Source: Mycobacterium sp. IS-836 (GTDB taxonomy: Bacteria; Actinomycetota; Actinomycetes; Mycobacteriales; Mycobacteriaceae). Taken from it: a stretch of 64,000 nucleotides of DNA. Each line of letters starts with the position of its first letter. The first letter of the stretch is position 1. Both the position numbers and the translations under genes were made by a program. The DNA is taken from positions 124,001-188,000 of the forward strand of contig NZ_MBEU01000009.1 in the NCBI RefSeq assembly GCF_001954275.1, given 5' to 3'. Below, piece after piece: positions 62,079 to 64,000 of this stretch. Below the pieces are notes generated by a model, which searched no databases, had not been told where the DNA came from, and saw only the letters and a list, made by a program, of their open reading frames with translations.

Positions 62079-62567
62079 GTGACCCTCAAAGACATCGCCC
62101 TGACCACTCTCGACGGCAAGCCGGCCACGCTAGCCGAATTGTCCGGCGGCGCAACGCTAATCGTGAACGTAGCCTCCAAATGCGGACTCACTCCGCAGTA
62201 CACGGCATTGGAGAAGCTGGCCAAGGATTATCGCGACCGCGGCTTGACGGTTGTCGGGGTGCCGTGCAACCAGTTCATGGGCCAGGAACCCGGCACGGCC
62301 GAGGAGATCCAGGAGTTTTGCTCGACCACCTACGGGGTGACGTTCCCGTTGCTGGAGAAGACAGACGTCAACGGCGATGACCGCCACCCGCTCTACGCCG
62401 AGCTGACCAAGGCCGTCGATTCCGATGGCAACGCCGGCGACATTCAGTGGAACTTCGAGAAATTTCTGGTCGCGCCCGACGGTGAGGTGGTCAATCGGTT
62501 TCGGCCGCGGACCGAGCCAGACGCGCCCGAGGTCATCAGCGCCATCGAGGCCGTGCTGCCCCGATAG
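62079..62567 (+). CDS. Glutathione peroxidase-family thiol peroxidase
   Basis: A 162-residue peroxidase. The active-site segment is NVASKCGLTPQY with peroxidatic Cys at 35. PCNQFMGQEPGT carries the Gln, and DIQWNFEKFLV the Trp and Asn of the tetrad. Cys is used rather than selenocysteine. Mycobacteria lack glutathione, so a thioredoxin or mycothiol route is likely. GTG 62079 is preceded by TAGCGT, fitting a leaderless start. Confidence 0.87.
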   Translation: MTLKDIALTTLDGKPATLAELSGGATLIVNVASKCGLTPQYTALEKLAKDYRDRGLTVVGVPCNQFMGQEPGTAEEIQEFCSTTYGVTFPLLEKTDVNGDDRHPLYAELTKAVDSDGNAGDIQWNFEKFLVAPDGEVVNRFRPRTEPDAPEVISAIEAVLPR

Positions 62568-62576
62568 ACGGCGCGG

Positions 62577-63053
62577 CTAGGGCGTTAGGGTACTCCGAGG
62601 GACGCTGCTCGGAGCACTGGTAGGAACATCGCTCGGCGCACTGCTAGCCGCACTCACGGGGGCACTGCTGGGCGCACTCACGGGGGCACTGCTGGGCGCA
62701 CTCACGGGGGCACTGCTGGGCGCACTGCTGGGCACACTGCTCGGGGCATCAGTGGTCGAGATCGCGCCGGGGCAGTACGCGTTGGCGGCGATCGCCGCGA
62801 ACTTGGTGGCTTTGTCGGGGTTCAGCGCGGCGTTCTTGGTTGCGAGCGTCTTGACGACAGACGACACGTCCGTGCCCCCGTTTACCTTGTCGCACACCCA
62901 TTTGCCTGCCCCTACCGCCGCATCCGGGTCGGAATAGGTGATGCCGGCGGCTTTGAGCGAGGCGATGAATGCGTCGTCGGTGCTATCGGCGTGCGCGGGC
63001 ACGGCCATGCCGATGATGGCGGCAAAGCTCGTCAGGGTCGGCAGTAGTTTCAT
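62577..63053 (-). CDS. DUF732 secreted protein with Ser-Ala-Pro repeat tail
   Basis: A 158-residue exported protein. Signal to about 23 (AIIGMAVPAHA), then the DUF732 domain at 25-95 (DDAFIASLKAAGITYSDPDAAV, then AIAANAYCPG with the two Cys typical of the family), and a Ser/Ala/Pro tail built from an 8-residue unit. Three exact 24-base units encode part of the tail (62650-62721), which suggests length changes by slippage between strains. ATG 63053 is used. Function unknown. Confidence 0.8.
   Translation of the reverse strand: MKLLPTLTSFAAIIGMAVPAHADSTDDAFIASLKAAGITYSDPDAAVGAGKWVCDKVNGGTDVSSVVKTLATKNAALNPDKATKFAAIAANAYCPGAISTTDAPSSVPSSAPSSAPVSAPSSAPVSAPSSAPVSAASSAPSDVPTSAPSSVPRSTLTP
62650..62721. 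repeat. Three exact 24-bp tandem repeats
   Basis: Units at 62650-62673, 62674-62697 and 62698-62721 are identical, and diverged partial units continue on both sides. They encode the Ser-Ala-Pro tail of the DUF732 protein. Candidate variable-number locus. Confidence 0.75.
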
Positions 63054-63177
63054 GGCTCCACTGATCGTCGCAGATGGGGGGTCGGACCGCATCTCGTGTG
63101 CCTATCCCGTCAGTCTCGGCGAGCTGCTCAACGCCGTACAACAGGCGCCCACCGATGTGCCGTCGTATTATCCGCGC

Positions 63178-64000
63178 ATGGTGCAAGACGCCAGGCCGCC
63201 CGGCGACCAGCGCGATTTCTTCCTGCAGGCCGGCGGGTCGGCGCCCGAGGGACGAAACAGCGCGGCAGCGTACTCGGCGCCCGCGAGTTCGGGGTGGGGA
63301 GCTCTGGGGCGCAGGCGACGCCGGATCGTGGTCGACACGGCAGCGGTGGCCGCGTTCGCCGTCATGCTCGGCGTCCTCATCTACAACATCGGTGCCGTCG
63401 ACCAGAAGACCTCCGCGCCCGCGACCAGCACCCCTGCCCCAGCGGCAGCCGCCGCCGCTGCGGGTCCCGTACTCGACGGCGCCTATCGCGTGGACTACGA
63501 CCTTTCAAAGCAGACGCAGAACGGTGCGCACACCCAGCCCAGTTGGGCCTTTCTTTCATCGACTTGGTGGGGCTTTCGTTCAACGTGCACACCCAACGGA
63601 TGCGTAGCCACCGGGACCCAGGCAGACGACAACAACCATCAAGGGGCGCGCACGCCGGCATCTCCTCACGTTCTCCACTTCGTCGACGGTCGCTGGCAAG
63701 CCGCGCCTGTTCAGGGCCAAATCCAGCAACCGCGGTGCCTCGGAGCAGACGGAAAAGTCGTCGCCGGTGCAGAAACCGAGGCGTTTACGTGGTCATTGGA
63801 TCCACAGGCCGACGGCACGCTCCGAGGCATTGCGACCGAAACCGTTCTCACCAACGAATGCGCCGATCAAGGAGCGGTGGTCCAGACCCCCTTTGCGTTG
63901 ACACGGACCGGCGATGTCCCCCCGGGCGCCGCTATGGCCGACCCAGCAACAGTCAGCGGGACCCCGGCGGCCAGCACCCCTGCCCCAGCCGCTGCGGGTC
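63178..64000 (+). CDS. Single-pass membrane protein with outer domain, truncated by window end
   Basis: At least 274 residues, open at the end. A cytoplasmic N-terminus of about 55 residues ends in GRRRRR, then a helix (VVDTAAVAAFAVMLGVLIYNIG) and an Ala/Pro/Thr linker. An outer domain follows (AYRVDYDLSKQTQNG, STWWGFRSTCTPNGCVATGT, FALTRTGDVPPGA) with Cys pairs. The linker STPAPAAA recurs at the very end, so a second copy of the domain probably follows. ATG 63178 has TATTAT six bases ahead (leaderless). The in-frame ATG 63052 would overlap the start of the DUF732 gene. Such domains occur next to Ser/Thr kinases, but none is seen here. Confidence 0.65.
   Translation, partial: MVQDARPPGDQRDFFLQAGGSAPEGRNSAAAYSAPASSGWGALGRRRRRIVVDTAAVAAFAVMLGVLIYNIGAVDQKTSAPATSTPAPAAAAAAAGPVLDGAYRVDYDLSKQTQNGAHTQPSWAFLSSTWWGFRSTCTPNGCVATGTQADDNNHQGARTPASPHVLHFVDGRWQAAPVQGQIQQPRCLGADGKVVAGAETEAFTWSLDPQADGTLRGIATETVLTNECADQGAVVQTPFALTRTGDVPPGAAMADPATVSGTPAASTPAPAAAG

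Noticed and set aside
63052-63177. ATG 63052 as start of the last gene
   Set aside because: It would overlap the start codon of the divergent DUF732 gene. ATG 63178 has a -10-like TATTAT six bases upstream.

Overview
The window is chromosomal DNA of a mycobacterium. It is GC-rich, with dense gene packing, many 4-base ATGA/GTGA overlaps, frequent GTG starts and several likely leaderless starts. It also has genus-typical families: F420-dependent luciferase-like oxidoreductases, Lpp/Lpq lipoproteins, a PknH/EmbR-type pair, CelA1, PimC, DUF732 and DUF1023 proteins. From memory of the M. tuberculosis gene order, sseB, a nucleosidase, a PatB-like aminotransferase, dhmA and htpG follow the order of Rv2291 to Rv2299c, with large blocks of other genes between them. 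No rRNA, tRNA, insertion sequence or CRISPR array was seen, and no gene-free stretch exceeds 300 bases.

Left part (1-16.9 kb): a protein with a cysteine-rich tail and an enoyl-CoA hydratase; a CPA1 antiporter; a small ORF bounded by inverted repeats; a coupled MDMPI/luciferase-like pair divergent from an XRE regulator; pimC and sseB; a FAD monooxygenase with an operator-like promoter; a nucleosidase; and a tightly overlapping operon (hydrolase, SDR, luciferase-like enzyme, EthD-like protein, LppO-like lipoprotein). These are followed by an aspartate-nucleophile hydrolase, an MFS pump and a DUF559 protein.

Middle (16.9-40.3 kb): a TetR gene divergent from a 36-residue membrane peptide plus an AveC-like membrane protein; a P450 coupled to a luciferase-like enzyme; two divergent paralogous dehydrogenases with the fossil of a second luciferase-like gene between them; aminotransferase; DUF2652; dhmA; amidohydrolase; cysQ; thiolase and DoxX; an acyl-CoA ligase/thioesterase pair; a translationally coupled MgtE-type sensor and NRAMP-related transporter, probably a Mg2+ uptake unit; htpG.

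Right part (40.3-64 kb): two Gly-Pro-rich collagen-like secreted proteins; a DUF1023 hydrolase with its lipoprotein and a short EspC-like piece; LpqD-like phosphatase; YihY; an EmbR-like regulator with a PknH-like kinase facing a run of five exported proteins (two paralogous propeller-like proteins, one small exported protein, an NHL lipoprotein resembling the PknD sensor, an MPT64-like protein); an M15-like/S51 pair; a GAF-SpoIIE-HATPase phosphatase with its STAS partner; TPM protein; celA1; excalibur protein; glutathione peroxidase; a DUF732 protein with tandem repeats; and a truncated single-pass protein at the edge.

Two dispersed palindromic repeat families occur, at 2964-3323 and 30513-30592, and at 16874-16930 and 46661-46716. 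The strongest candidates for something new are the inverted-repeat-bounded ORF, the kinase/propeller island, the MgtE/NRAMP-type pair, the cysteine-rich tail, and the luciferase-like fossil.
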